Origin: Lachnoclostridium sp.
GTDB taxonomy: Bacteria > Bacillota > Clostridia > Lachnospirales > Lachnospiraceae
Direction: 5' to 3'
NCBI GenBank assembly: GCA_021770065.1
Contig: JAETRR010000032.1
Location: 1-64,000, forward strand
Length of the DNA: 64,000 nt
A program made the translations under genes and the position numbers. Under the pieces are notes generated by a model. It ran no database searches and had not been told where the DNA came from. It saw only the letters and a program-made list of their open reading frames with translations. Shown piece by piece: positions 43,414-52,586 of the stretch (position 1 is the first letter of the stretch; each line of letters starts with the position of its first letter).

Positions 43414-45849
43414 TTATAAAAACTTTATCTTTCCTTTCTGCATGGTGACCGTCACCTCGCTGTCCCGTTTTATCCGTCCGGAAAGAATCTCATCTGCCAA
43501 TGCATCCTCGATCTTTGTCTGAATAGCGCGCTTCAGCGGCCGGGCGCCGTATTTCACATCATAGGCTTTTTCCACAATATAAACTTTGACGCTGTCCCGT
43601 ACCTTCAGACGGATTCCAAGCTGCCGCTCACAGCGCCCGGAAAGCTCCTTAAAGAGAATGGATACAATCTTCTTCATCTGCTCTTTATTGAGAGCATGGA
43701 ATACAATGATTTCATCAATCCGGTTTAAAAACTCCGGCTTGAACATCCGCTTTACTTCCTCCATAACGCTTCCCTTCATGGCCTTGTAATTTTCCTTTTC
43801 ATCTTCCACGGCCGCAAAGCCAAGACGTTTCGGAGAAACAATGGAGGCTGCTCCGGCATTTGAGGTCATAATAATCACCGTATTTTTAAAATCCACGGTC
43901 CGGCCCTGGGAATCCGTGATCCGCCCGTCGTCAAGCACCTGAAGAAGAATGTTAAATACATCCGGATGCGCCTTTTCAATCTCATCAAACAGAATAACCG
44001 CATAAGGATTGCGGCGCACTTTTTCCGAGAGCTGCCCTCCGTCGTCGTGGCCCACGTATCCGGGAGGCGCTCCTATCAGTTTTGACACGCTGTGTTTTTC
44101 CATATACTCCGACATATCTACCCGGATCATTGCCTGCTCCCGGCCAAACAGCACCTCTGCCAGCGCTTTGGACAGCTCGGTCTTCCCCACGCCGGTAGGA
44201 CCAAGAAACAGGAAAGAACCGATGGGGCGCCCCGGATCCTGAAGGCCGACACGGCCTCTGCGCACTGCCTTTGCAACTGCCGTTACAGCTTCCTCCTGGG
44301 CAATGACGCGCTTGTGGAGAATGGATTCCAGCTTCTGAAGCCGCTGGGTCTCTGATTCCGCAAGCTTGCTTACGGGAATCTTTGTCCAGTCGGAGACAAT
44401 CTGGGCCACTTCATTCTCTCCCACGGTCAAAGTTTTCTTTCCTGCGGATCTGTCTGCCTTTGCCCGCTCTTTTTCCAGACGCGCAAGCACTTCCGTCCGC
44501 TCCTTCTGAAGCCTGGAGGCAGTCTCAAATTCTCCTGCTTTCAGCGCAGACTCCACTTCTTCCAGAAGTTCCGTGCCCTGCTGCTCCAGCTCTGCCAGAG
44601 CATCCATTCTTTTATAGCTGCCAAGCCTCACCTTGGCCGCTGCCTCGTCCATCAGATCAATGGCTTTATCCGGAAGAAAGCGATCATTGATATAGCGCCT
44701 GGAAAGCCTGGCTGCCGCCTCCAGAGCCTCATCGGTAATCACCACCCGGTGATGACGCTCGTAGCTTCTGCGGATCCCCTTTAAAATAGCAACCGTCTCC
44801 TCCTCACCGGGCTCTTCCACCGTGATAGGCTGGAACCGCCTCTCCAGAGCCGCATCCTTCTCAATATATTTGCGGTATTCCTCCAGAGTTGTGGCGCCAA
44901 TCATCTGAAGCTCCCCTCTGGAAAGAGCCGGTTTCAGGATATTGGAGGCATCCATGGCACCCTCCGCGCCCCCGGCTCCGATCATGGTGTGAAGTTCGTC
45001 CACAAACAGCAGGATATTTCCTGCCTGCCGGACCTCTTCCATTACCTTTTTAATTCGTTCTTCGAATTCTCCCCGGTATTTGGAACCGGCCACCATGCCG
45101 GACAAGTCCAGGGTCAGGAGGCGCCGTCCCTTCATGGAATCGGGAACGGCCCCCTCCACAATCCGCCGGGCCAGCCCTTCCACAATAGCCGTCTTTCCCA
45201 CGCCCGGCTCTCCGATGAGACAGGGATTATTCTTTGTTCTCCGGCTTAACGTCTGAATCAGACGGCGGATCTCCTCCTCCCTGCCGATACAGGGCTCCAG
45301 GCGCTTCTCACGGGCCAGCTCTGTCAGATCACGGCTGTACTGATCCAGAGCCTGGGTTCCCTTTGTCTGGCTTTTTCCGTTGCGGGCCAGCTCCTCCCGG
45401 TATTCCCGGCCGGTTCTTCCCATGGAATCCAGCAGAGCAGCGTAGAGTCCTTTTACATTGATATCCATGGTATTGAGCAGCCTGCTTCCCGTGCACTCTG
45501 CATCTTTTAACATAGCTATCAGTATGTGTTCGGTACCGGTATTCTGCTCTTTAAACTGAGCCGCCTCACGGTCTGCTTCCTCCAGAACCTTTCTGGCTCT
45601 GGGGGTAAATCCCGGGCGTTCCTTCTGACGGATCGTATGTTCCGGAGAAATCAATTCCTGTATGAGCTTAAGAATCTTCTCTTCCTCTGCCCCCCGCTCT
45701 TTGAGAAGCTGGGAGGCAGCACAGCTCTTTTCCCTTAACAGGCCCAGAAGAATGTGCTCAGTGCCTACATAATTCTGATTCAGTTCTTTGGAAATCTTTT
45801 CTGCTTCTTTTAAGACACTTTTTGCTTTTTCCGTATATCTCTCAAACAT
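43414..45849 (-). CDS. clpC: ATP-dependent Clp protease ATPase subunit ClpC
   Basis: This 811-residue HSP100 unfoldase feeds ClpP. It has two N-terminal Clp repeats (FERYTEKAKSVLKEAEK, GTEHILLGLL; second near residue 80), AAA-1 with GEPGVGKTA, a middle domain with a UVR-like helix, and AAA-2 with GPTGVGKTE and ILFDEIEKAHPDV. The ATG at 45847-45849 follows GGAGG. The frame extends 19 codons upstream into a tag-hairpin repeat and should not be included. ctsR and mcsAB, its usual partners, are absent here. Confidence 0.93.
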   Translation of the reverse strand: MFERYTEKAKSVLKEAEKISKELNQNYVGTEHILLGLLREKSCAASQLLKERGAEEEKILKLIQELISPEHTIRQKERPGFTPRARKVLEEADREAAQFKEQNTGTEHILIAMLKDAECTGSRLLNTMDINVKGLYAALLDSMGRTGREYREELARNGKSQTKGTQALDQYSRDLTELAREKRLEPCIGREEEIRRLIQTLSRRTKNNPCLIGEPGVGKTAIVEGLARRIVEGAVPDSMKGRRLLTLDLSGMVAGSKYRGEFEERIKKVMEEVRQAGNILLFVDELHTMIGAGGAEGAMDASNILKPALSRGELQMIGATTLEEYRKYIEKDAALERRFQPITVEEPGEEETVAILKGIRRSYERHHRVVITDEALEAAARLSRRYINDRFLPDKAIDLMDEAAAKVRLGSYKRMDALAELEQQGTELLEEVESALKAGEFETASRLQKERTEVLARLEKERAKADRSAGKKTLTVGENEVAQIVSDWTKIPVSKLAESETQRLQKLESILHKRVIAQEEAVTAVAKAVRRGRVGLQDPGRPIGSFLFLGPTGVGKTELSKALAEVLFGREQAMIRVDMSEYMEKHSVSKLIGAPPGYVGHDDGGQLSEKVRRNPYAVILFDEIEKAHPDVFNILLQVLDDGRITDSQGRTVDFKNTVIIMTSNAGAASIVSPKRLGFAAVEDEKENYKAMKGSVMEEVKRMFKPEFLNRIDEIIVFHALNKEQMKKIVSILFKELSGRCERQLGIRLKVRDSVKVYIVEKAYDVKYGARPLKRAIQTKIEDALADEILSGRIKRDSEVTVTMQKGKIKFL

Positions 45850-45860
45850 GATAACCTCCA

Positions 45861-46080
45861 TTCCAGTTCCGCAGCTCTTCATCCAGTACCCCGCATCTAG
45901 AAGCATTTCCAGTCACAAAACCCTGTGCCTGGAAATCCTTCTGGCACTGTATGAAGCGCTGCTGTTTCCAGTTCCGCAGCTCTTCATCCAGTACCCTGCA
46001 TCTAGAAGCATTTCCAGTCACAAAACCCTGTGCCTGGAAATCCTTCTGGCACTGTATGAAGCGCTGCTGTTTCCAGTTCC
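45861..46080. repeat. Tag-hairpin array, locus b (two 105-bp units plus a final tag)
   Basis: The tag TTCCAGTTCC occurs at 45861-45870, 45966-45975 and 46071-46080, an exact 105-bp period. Between tags lie 92-nt imperfect palindromes (first copy 45871-45962) with arms GCAGC/GCTGC, CTTCAT/ATGAAG and ATTTCCAG/CTGGAAAT. The two units differ at one base. The array fills the leader region of clpC, and its first tag is 11 bases from the clpC start codon. Confidence 0.92.
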
Positions 46081-46097
46081 ACAGCTCCGCTGTTTAA

Positions 46098-46123
46098 ACG
46101 GGCGAGGTAAGCACCTCGCCCGT
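46098..46123. terminator. Perfect hairpin after the SH3-protein gene
   Basis: ACGGGCGAGGT pairs with ACCTCGCCCGT around a 4-base loop. The T-tract is weak (TTTAAACAG on the minus strand), so termination efficiency is uncertain. Confidence 0.65.
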
Positions 46124-46145
46124 ATCCATTTCGCCTTCACCCCTT

Positions 46146-47426
46146 TTAAATGCCCAGATCCTCAAAATCCAGAATCTCAATGTCCAGATCATCATCGTCG
46201 TCCGGCTCTATGGCAGGCTGGGGGGCTTTTTTCTTCGAATTTTTCTTCTGCTTTTCTTTTGCAGCCTCCTCTTCAATCTCCATAACAGCACTCATATCAA
46301 TCTTGGGAAGCTCTTTGGTAGAGAACAGCTCCTCTTCTTCGTCCTCTTCGTAGATATCCTCTTCTTCATATTCTTCTTCATCGCCGTAATCTTCTTCGTC
46401 GTCTTCATAAGCCATTTTGCGGGCTTCCCGTTCTTCTTCCTCGGCCCATTTCTTCTTGACTGCTACCAGAAGATCATCAAAGTCGCTGCCCTCTATCTCT
46501 GTATCATCCTCATAATCCTCATCCCTGGAACGACGCCGGAAAAGGCCGCCTCTCTTTTTCTTCGGCTCATCCTCATAATCCTCATCTTCGTCTTCCCCTT
46601 CGTCCTCTTCTTCGTCATCGTCATAGTATTCATATTCCGCATTCCGAAGCTTCACGGAAAGGACAATGACCAATATCAGCAGAATCACACTCAGAGCAGC
46701 CAGTCCGATGATAATATAGAGACGCTGGCTTAAGCTTTTTTCATTCTCTTCCTTTGACTTTGCCAGCTCATTTTGAAGAGACTCTATCATTCCTTCCGGT
46801 TCCCGGGAGCCGCCACCGGAAAACTGTCCCATCTCTCTCTGGAAGGTTCCGTCCTGGGGATCATAGTAAAACCACCCCGGATTGCCGCCCGCGTCCACGG
46901 CCCAGACAAGATACAGCTCCCGTCCGCCTGTAAGGCCGGCGTCCACAACCCACGCAGTAAAGCTCTGCTCTCCTACGGGTATTACAGTCTGGGATAAGGC
47001 ATCGGCAGCCGGATAGGTCTCTACGGGTTCCTGAATGGAGTAGGCACCTGCCGATACCGCACCGCCGCTTCCTCCTTCTGCGCCGCCCTCTGCCGGGTCT
47101 TCCGTCTCAGTAACATCTACCATATCAGAACGAATCCATCCGGATTTCTCCGTCCCTTCGTGCGTGAACGTAATACTGTACCAGATCTGCCCGTCACTGC
47201 CTGTTGTCTGATCGACAATGGCAACCTGGGTGTCCTTGGTCAGTTTGCACACTCTGTCCGAGTTCGCGCTGGCTTCTGTCCGTACATTCACATTATCACT
47301 GAGAACGGTGCCCACCTGGGCTGCCCGTCCGGTTATTCCATACATCATCAGCATTACGCCAACTGCACATGCAGCCGCAAAATGACTGAATCTGCGGCTT
47401 ATTCGCTTGTGAGGCAGTTTTTTCAT
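46146..47426 (-). CDS. Membrane protein with extracellular SH3 domain and acidic cytoplasmic tail
   Basis: This protein of about 426 residues has a signal peptide (FAAACAVGVMLMMYGITGRAAQ), a bacterial SH3 domain (VLSDNVNVRTEASANSDRVCKL to GWIRSDMVDV), a linker, a membrane segment (LYIIIGLAALSVILLILVIVLSVKL) and an acidic tail of about 190 residues with long D/E runs. SH3 domains often bind peptidoglycan. The tail could interact with basic cytoplasmic partners. The second ATG (47424-47426) has better spacing from GGAGG than the first (47432). Confidence 0.8.
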   Translation of the reverse strand: MKKLPHKRISRRFSHFAAACAVGVMLMMYGITGRAAQVGTVLSDNVNVRTEASANSDRVCKLTKDTQVAIVDQTTGSDGQIWYSITFTHEGTEKSGWIRSDMVDVTETEDPAEGGAEGGSGGAVSAGAYSIQEPVETYPAADALSQTVIPVGEQSFTAWVVDAGLTGGRELYLVWAVDAGGNPGWFYYDPQDGTFQREMGQFSGGGSREPEGMIESLQNELAKSKEENEKSLSQRLYIIIGLAALSVILLILVIVLSVKLRNAEYEYYDDDEEEDEGEDEDEDYEDEPKKKRGGLFRRRSRDEDYEDDTEIEGSDFDDLLVAVKKKWAEEEEREARKMAYEDDEEDYGDEEEYEEEDIYEEDEEEELFSTKELPKIDMSAVMEIEEEAAKEKQKKNSKKKAPQPAIEPDDDDDLDIEILDFEDLGI

Positions 47427-47552
47427 GTTCATTTTCCTCCATATTGGTATCTTTTGGTTATGCTCGCGTTTATTATATTACTCTTAAAATTAACAGTGCT
47501 TGATTTTTTATGCATTCTATTGCTTATTATAATCGCAAAAAGGTGCCTTGTC

Positions 47553-47764
47553 AAATAGCATATGCTGCTGCCGGATCGGGAAGTCTGTGGATTGTCAATT
47601 TCAACATATTCATACTCAGAGATTTTCCAAACCTCCGTAATTTTTCGCCGGCTTCATAATTTATAACTCCTTTGGGAAATCCTAAAACTTCTGGTTTGTC
47701 TCCAATTCTAACAGATATTGAAGGAAGTTCAAAGAAATTGTCGGTATTTTCTTTTATTTTCTTT
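47553..47764 (-). pseudogene. Unrecognised coding remnant without a start codon
   Basis: The minus strand reads about 70 codons without a stop before a TGA near 47553. It includes DNFFELPSISVRIGDKPEV, LGFPKGVINYEAGEKLRRFG and a terminal PDPAAAYAI. No ATG, GTG or TTG opens the frame before this stretch, and a TAA closes it upstream. Codon use looks protein-like. It may be the end of a decayed gene. I do not recognise the family. Confidence 0.4.
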
Positions 47765-47774
47765 GATTGTTTTT

Positions 47775-47810
47775 ATTTATGTAGAGTAAGATGCTCTACG
47801 ATTTTTTATA
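47775..47810 (+). promoter_or_regulatory. Small stem-loop and T-run upstream of feoB
   Basis: GTAGAG and CTCTAC form a 6-bp stem with a 7-base loop, followed by GATTTTTTATA on the plus strand. It could be a weak attenuator or an operator in the long leader of feoB. No consensus Fur or DtxR box is convincing. Confidence 0.35.
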
Positions 47811-47979
47811 TAAAAAAGAGCAGATAAAATACAAACAGCTGTCCTCTCTTTTTCTCTTTTCTGCCTTTCACGCAAGTTCAAGCCTGTCGAAATGCTCCGA
47901 TGCCGCCCCTCTGTCACTCTTTTCCTCTCTCGCCATACAATATATAACATCAAGAATTTACCAAAGGAGATATCACGCC

Positions 47980-50292
47980 ATGTCTGAACACCACTGTCTG
48001 AACGATATGAAACCGGGACAGACTGCCCGGATTCACTCCCTCACCGCTGCCGGGAGCACACGCCGCCGCCTTTTAGATCTGGGTCTGGTAGAAAATGCTT
48101 TCGTCCAGTGTGTAGGAAAAAGCCCTTCCGGAGACCCCTGCGCCTACCTTATCCGCGGTGCCGTCATTGCCATCCGCTCCTGTGACGGAAAAGAAATCCT
48201 CATCGAAGAACCCTCCTCCGGCCGGAAGCTCATTGCCCTTGCCGGCAATCCAAACGTAGGCAAAAGCACCCTCTTCAACAGCCTCACCGGAATGAAACAG
48301 CATACCGGAAACTGGCCGGGCAAAACCGTAGAAAATGCCTTAGGGATCTGTCATAGCAGACGTCACACCTACATACTCGCCGATCTTCCGGGAACTTATT
48401 CCCTTATGCCCCATTCCCCCGAAGAAAAAGAGGCCAGAAACTTTCTCTGTTCCGGAAAAGCCGATGCCGCCATTGTAGTCTGCGACGCCTCCTGCCTGGA
48501 GCGGAACCTGAACCTGGTACTCCAGACCATAGAGCTGATTCCCAGAGTACTCGTCTGCGTCAACCTCATGGATGAAGCAGCCAGACATCATATCCGGATA
48601 GACCTTCCTGCCCTGTCAAAAGCCCTCGGCGTCCCCGTTATAGGCACTACAGCCAGAGACAGGCAGGGTCTAGACGCCCTTCTTGATGCTCTGGATTCCC
48701 TAACAGAAAGCCCTTCCGCCCCCGGGAACTGCCCCGTCACCTATCCGCCGCTGTTGGAATCCGCTCTGACCATTCTGGAGCCTGTGGTCCGAAACCAGTC
48801 CGGATTCACACTTCCTGCACGCTGGACCGCACTCCGGCTCCTGGAGCATCAGATGAATCCGGAAGCCTCACTCCCTGACCGGCTCCCATCCCTTCTGGAC
48901 ACAGATCCGTCCGTCCGGCAGGCCCTCACAGAAGCAGAGCACATTCTGAAAGCAGCCGGAATTCAGAAAGATCAGCTCTCCGATCTGATCACAACAGCCC
49001 TGTTCTGCCATGCCGAATCCATCTGCCGGACCGTTATCCGAAAAGAAGGAGCGGACAATCACCGAAAAGAGCAGCGGCTGGATGCCCTTCTGACAAGCAA
49101 GAGGACTGGCTATCCCCTTATGCTGCTTTTACTCGCCTTTGTATTCTGGCTGACCATAGCAGGAGCCAACTACCCCTCCCAGCTTCTTTCCGGCCTGTTC
49201 ACCTCCCTGGAAACACCCCTGGCCGCATTCCTCATGCACCTTAATGTCCCCTCCCGGCTGCAGGATCTGATCGTATCCGGCATATACCGTGTCCCTGCCT
49301 GGGTCATATCCGTAATGCTCCCGCCTATGGCCATCTTCTTTCCCCTGTTCACCCTCCTGGAAGACGCCGGCCTCCTGCCCCGCATTGCCTTCAACCTGGA
49401 CCATGCCTTCCAGCGCTGTCATTCCTGCGGAAAACAGGGACTTACCCTCTGTATGGGCTTCGGCTGCAACGCCGCCGGTGTGACAGGCTGCCGCATCATT
49501 GACTCGCCGAGAGAACGCCTCATCGCCATCCTCACCAACAGCTTCGTCCCCTGTAACGGACGCTTCCCCGTGATCATCACCCTCATTACCCTGTTCTTTG
49601 CCGGCACCGCAGGTTCATTTACCTCCAGCGCCCTCTCCGCCCTTGTGCTCACCGGCGTAATCCTTACAGGCATAGCCATGACCTTCCTGGCCTCCTGGCT
49701 TCTGTCCCGAACCGTCTTAAAAGGAGTTCCCTCCTCCTTCACCCTGGAACTCCCTCCATACCGCCGCCCCAAATTCGGATCCGTCCTAATCCGCTCCCTC
49801 CTTGACCGGACACTCTTCGTACTGGGCCGCGCCGTCACCGCAGCCGCCCCGGCCGGCCTTATCATCTGGCTCATGGCCAACCTCACCTGGCAGGGAAGAT
49901 CCCTCCTGACCTGCTGTGCCTCTGCCCTTAACCCCTTTGCCTCCCTCTTCGGCCTGGACGGCGTCATCCTCATGGCCTTCCTCCTCGGAATGCCAGCCAA
50001 CGAAATCGTCCTCCCCATCATCCTCATGTCCTACCTGAACCAACAGGCCCTCACCGCCCCCGAAAATCTTTTGACCCTGAAAACACTCCTAACCGCCCAG
50101 GGCTGGACCCCTGTAACCGCCGCCTGCACCATCATCTTCACCCTGCTCCACTGGCCCTGCGCCACCACCCTAATCACCATCCGCAAAGAAACGAAAAGCC
50201 TGAAATGGACCCTCCTCGCCTTCCTCCTCCCCACCGCCCTCGGCCTAACCCTATGCTTCCTCCTTACCCAAACCGCCGCCCTCCTATTTTAA
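47980..50292 (+). CDS. feoB: Ferrous iron transporter FeoB with fused FeoA domain
   Basis: This 770-residue protein takes up Fe2+. Residues 1-78 are a FeoA-like SH3 domain (LNDMKPGQTARIHSL, RRRLLDLGLVENAFV). A G-domain follows with G1 GNPNVGKST (about 89-97), G3 DLPGTYSL and G4 NLMD. The transmembrane part has two gate motifs (PCNGRFPVII and CGFGCNAAGV-like GFGCNAAGVTG). The ATG at 47980 follows AAAGGAG; the frame upstream is not coding. It is the only protein gene on the plus strand. Its coding strand is C-rich, unlike the G/A-rich coding strands around it. Confidence 0.93.
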   Translation: MSEHHCLNDMKPGQTARIHSLTAAGSTRRRLLDLGLVENAFVQCVGKSPSGDPCAYLIRGAVIAIRSCDGKEILIEEPSSGRKLIALAGNPNVGKSTLFNSLTGMKQHTGNWPGKTVENALGICHSRRHTYILADLPGTYSLMPHSPEEKEARNFLCSGKADAAIVVCDASCLERNLNLVLQTIELIPRVLVCVNLMDEAARHHIRIDLPALSKALGVPVIGTTARDRQGLDALLDALDSLTESPSAPGNCPVTYPPLLESALTILEPVVRNQSGFTLPARWTALRLLEHQMNPEASLPDRLPSLLDTDPSVRQALTEAEHILKAAGIQKDQLSDLITTALFCHAESICRTVIRKEGADNHRKEQRLDALLTSKRTGYPLMLLLLAFVFWLTIAGANYPSQLLSGLFTSLETPLAAFLMHLNVPSRLQDLIVSGIYRVPAWVISVMLPPMAIFFPLFTLLEDAGLLPRIAFNLDHAFQRCHSCGKQGLTLCMGFGCNAAGVTGCRIIDSPRERLIAILTNSFVPCNGRFPVIITLITLFFAGTAGSFTSSALSALVLTGVILTGIAMTFLASWLLSRTVLKGVPSSFTLELPPYRRPKFGSVLIRSLLDRTLFVLGRAVTAAAPAGLIIWLMANLTWQGRSLLTCCASALNPFASLFGLDGVILMAFLLGMPANEIVLPIILMSYLNQQALTAPENLLTLKTLLTAQGWTPVTAACTIIFTLLHWPCATTLITIRKETKSLKWTLLAFLLPTALGLTLCFLLTQTAALLF

Positions 50293-50460
50293 CATTCCCT
50301 AACGGACAACGTTCCCCAACTCCGAAGGAACATGCGAAGGGTATACCTTAACGGATGAAATCCGCCCATCCCAAGAGGATATGTGTTAACAGGATACCCA
50401 AAGGATATCCCCCAACGTACAAAATCCGCCCCTAGAGGAGTATACATTCAAAGGATCCAG
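50292..50460. repeat. Dispersed structured repeat, tandem copies B0, B1, B2
   Basis: Three degenerate copies lie in a row downstream of feoB. B1 (50341-50409) aligns over its whole length with the copy at 20062-20130 (ATACCTTA, GGA.GAA.TCC, CCCAA..GG, TTAA, TACCC). B0 (about 50292-50340) and B2 (about 50402-50458) are shorter and more diverged. The small stems change in compensating pairs, for example GGAC/GTCC in one copy and GGAT/ATCC in the other. Confidence 0.6.
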
Positions 50461-50501
50461 CCAAAAAACCAAAAGCCCCCACCCTAACGCCCCCAACCCC
50501 A

Positions 50502-50713
50502 GGGTTCGGATCTGACTGGGCTCTGCGTCTTTTCCAATATCAAGTGTCCGGCTGTTCACGTACATTCTGTCTGAAATGGGCGAACATTGCCGCAAGATCC
50601 GTCAGCACCCCAACAAAACCTCAAAGCAATGTCCGCCCAGAGCAGACAGAATGTACGTGAACCGTCCGAACACTGATATGGAAAAGACGCAGAGCCCAGT
50701 CAGCTCCGAACCC
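50502..50713. repeat. Large inverted repeat (arms about 88 bp) between convergent feoB and purD
   Basis: The left arm (50502-50590) and right arm (50626-50713) are imperfect reverse complements around a 35-base loop. Long exact blocks include GACTGGGCTCTGCGTCTTTT and CAGACAGAATGTACGTGAAC with their complements. There is no flanking U-tract. The element lies between two convergent genes and resembles a MITE-like or cruciform-forming sequence. Confidence 0.9.
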
Positions 50714-50721
50714 GTCCGTCC

Positions 50722-51993
50722 TCAAACCTCATCAATAGCCTTCCCAATATCCCCCCTGCAATAAGCCTTCTCAAACCCCACCAGCTTCACCGCCTCATAA
50801 GCATTCGCCCTGGCCGTCTTAAGATCCGCACCCAGAGCCGTCACTCCAAGCACCCGTCCCCCATTCGTCACAAACTTCCCATCCGCCTTCTTCGTCCCCG
50901 CATGGAACACATAGTATCCGTCCTTATCCTTAAAATTCTCCAGCCCGTGAATCGGAAATCCCTTCTCATAAGCTGTCGGATACCCCCCGGAAGCCAGAAC
51001 CACACAGACCGCCGCATTATCCTCAAACTCAAGGTCAATCTGATCAAGCGTCCCGTCCACACAGGCTTCAAAAACCTCCACAATATCATTCTTCATCCTC
51101 GGAAGCACCACCTGGGCCTCCGGATCCCCAAACCGCGCATTATACTCCAGCACCTTCGGCCCCTTCTCCGTCAGCATCAGCCCGAAGAAAATAACGCCCT
51201 TAAATTCCCGTCCCTCCGCTGCCATAGCATCCACCGTGGCCTGGTAAATATGCTCCTTACAAAATGCATCCACTTCCTCCGTATAGAAAGGACTGGGCGA
51301 AAAAGTTCCCATGCCTCCTGTATTCAGACCCTGATCCCCGTCCAGGGCACGCTTATGATCCTGAGCCGAAGTCATGCATTTAATCGTCTTCCCATCCACA
51401 AAACTTAAGACAGAAACCTCCCGTCCTGTCATAAACTCCTCAATCACCATGCGGTTTCCTGCAGCGCCGAACTGCTTATCCTGCATAATGGTTTTCACAC
51501 CTTTTCTGGCCTCTTCAAGGGTATTGCAGATCAAGACGCCTTTTCCAAGGGCCAGGCCGTCAGCTTTCAGCACAATAGGAAAATCCGCATGCCCGAGATA
51601 CGTAAGCGCATCCTCCGGATTATCGAAATTCTCATAAGCTGCCGTGGGTATCCCGTACTTTTTCATCAGATCCTTTGAAAATGCCTTTGATCCTTCCAGA
51701 ACGGCCGCATTCTTCCTGGGTCCGAAGATCCTTAAGCCCTTTTTTTCAAACACATCCACAATGCCGCCGACCAGAGGATCGTCCATGCCGACCACGGTCA
51801 GATCAATCTCCTTCTCCTGCGCAAAATCTGCCAGCTTTTCAAATTCCATGGCACCGATGGGAACACACTCCGCATATTCCTCAATCCCGGCATTTCCCGG
51901 CGCACAGTAAATCTTCTCCGCCTTCGGGCTCTGTGCAGTCTTCCATGCAATGGCATGCTCCCTGCCGCCCGAACCTACAATCAAAATCTTCAT
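50722..51993 (-). CDS. purD: Phosphoribosylamine-glycine ligase
   Basis: This 423-residue ATP-grasp enzyme makes glycinamide ribonucleotide in purine synthesis. It starts [18 protein letters not shown] and has FPIVLKADGLALGKGV and LEYNARFGDPEAQVVLPR. Length is normal. It overlaps purN by four bases and is the last gene of purEMND. Confidence 0.96.
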   Translation of the reverse strand: MKILIVGSGGREHAIAWKTAQSPKAEKIYCAPGNAGIEEYAECVPIGAMEFEKLADFAQEKEIDLTVVGMDDPLVGGIVDVFEKKGLRIFGPRKNAAVLEGSKAFSKDLMKKYGIPTAAYENFDNPEDALTYLGHADFPIVLKADGLALGKGVLICNTLEEARKGVKTIMQDKQFGAAGNRMVIEEFMTGREVSVLSFVDGKTIKCMTSAQDHKRALDGDQGLNTGGMGTFSPSPFYTEEVDAFCKEHIYQATVDAMAAEGREFKGVIFFGLMLTEKGPKVLEYNARFGDPEAQVVLPRMKNDIVEVFEACVDGTLDQIDLEFEDNAAVCVVLASGGYPTAYEKGFPIHGLENFKDKDGYYVFHAGTKKADGKFVTNGGRVLGVTALGADLKTARANAYEAVKLVGFEKAYCRGDIGKAIDEV

Positions 51994-52586
51994 TTGTCAT
52001 TCCTCCTGGCTATCATATCAATCGCCCTGGGAAGCAGAACCCACTCTGCTTCCTCCATCACACGGCGCTGAAGAACCTCCGGTGTATCTCCTTCATGGAC
52101 CTCCACCGCTTTCTGAAGCAGAATCGGCCCCGTATCCGTACCTTCATCCACAAAATGCACCGTAGCTCCCGTCACCTTCACACCCCGTTTCAAGGCCTCC
52201 TCGTGAACTTTCAGCCCGTAATAGCCGGTTCCGCAAAAAGACGGGATCAGTGACGGATGAATATTAATCATCCGCCCCTTATATTCCCGTATAATACTCT
52301 CCGGAATCACCACCAGGCACCCGGCCAGAACTACCAGATCCGCCCCGCTGTCCCGCAAAGCCTTAAGAAGTGCCTCGTGAAACGCCTCTCTCGTCTCATA
52401 TTCCTTAGGCGAGATGCACAGAGCCGGAATTCCCTTAAGCCTGGCCCTCTCCAGAGCGTAGGCGCCGGGATTATTACTGATAACCGCGGAAATCTCTGCA
52501 TTTTGGATTTCCTTCCGATCTATGGCATCCAGAATCGCCTGAAGATTCGTTCCTCCTCCGGATACCAGTACTGTTACCTTCAGCAT
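51990..52586 (-). CDS. purN: Phosphoribosylglycinamide formyltransferase
   Basis: This 198-residue enzyme formylates GAR with 10-formyltetrahydrofolate. It has [17 protein letters not shown], the catalytic [13 protein letters not shown] (Asn, His) and [20 protein letters not shown] (catalytic Asp). It overlaps purM by seven bases and purD by four, implying translational coupling. Confidence 0.96.
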   Translation of the reverse strand: MLKVTVLVSGGGTNLQAILDAIDRKEIQNAEISAVISNNPGAYALERARLKGIPALCISPKEYETREAFHEALLKALRDSGADLVVLAGCLVVIPESIIREYKGRMINIHPSLIPSFCGTGYYGLKVHEEALKRGVKVTGATVHFVDEGTDTGPILLQKAVEVHEGDTPEVLQRRVMEEAEWVLLPRAIDMIARRNDK

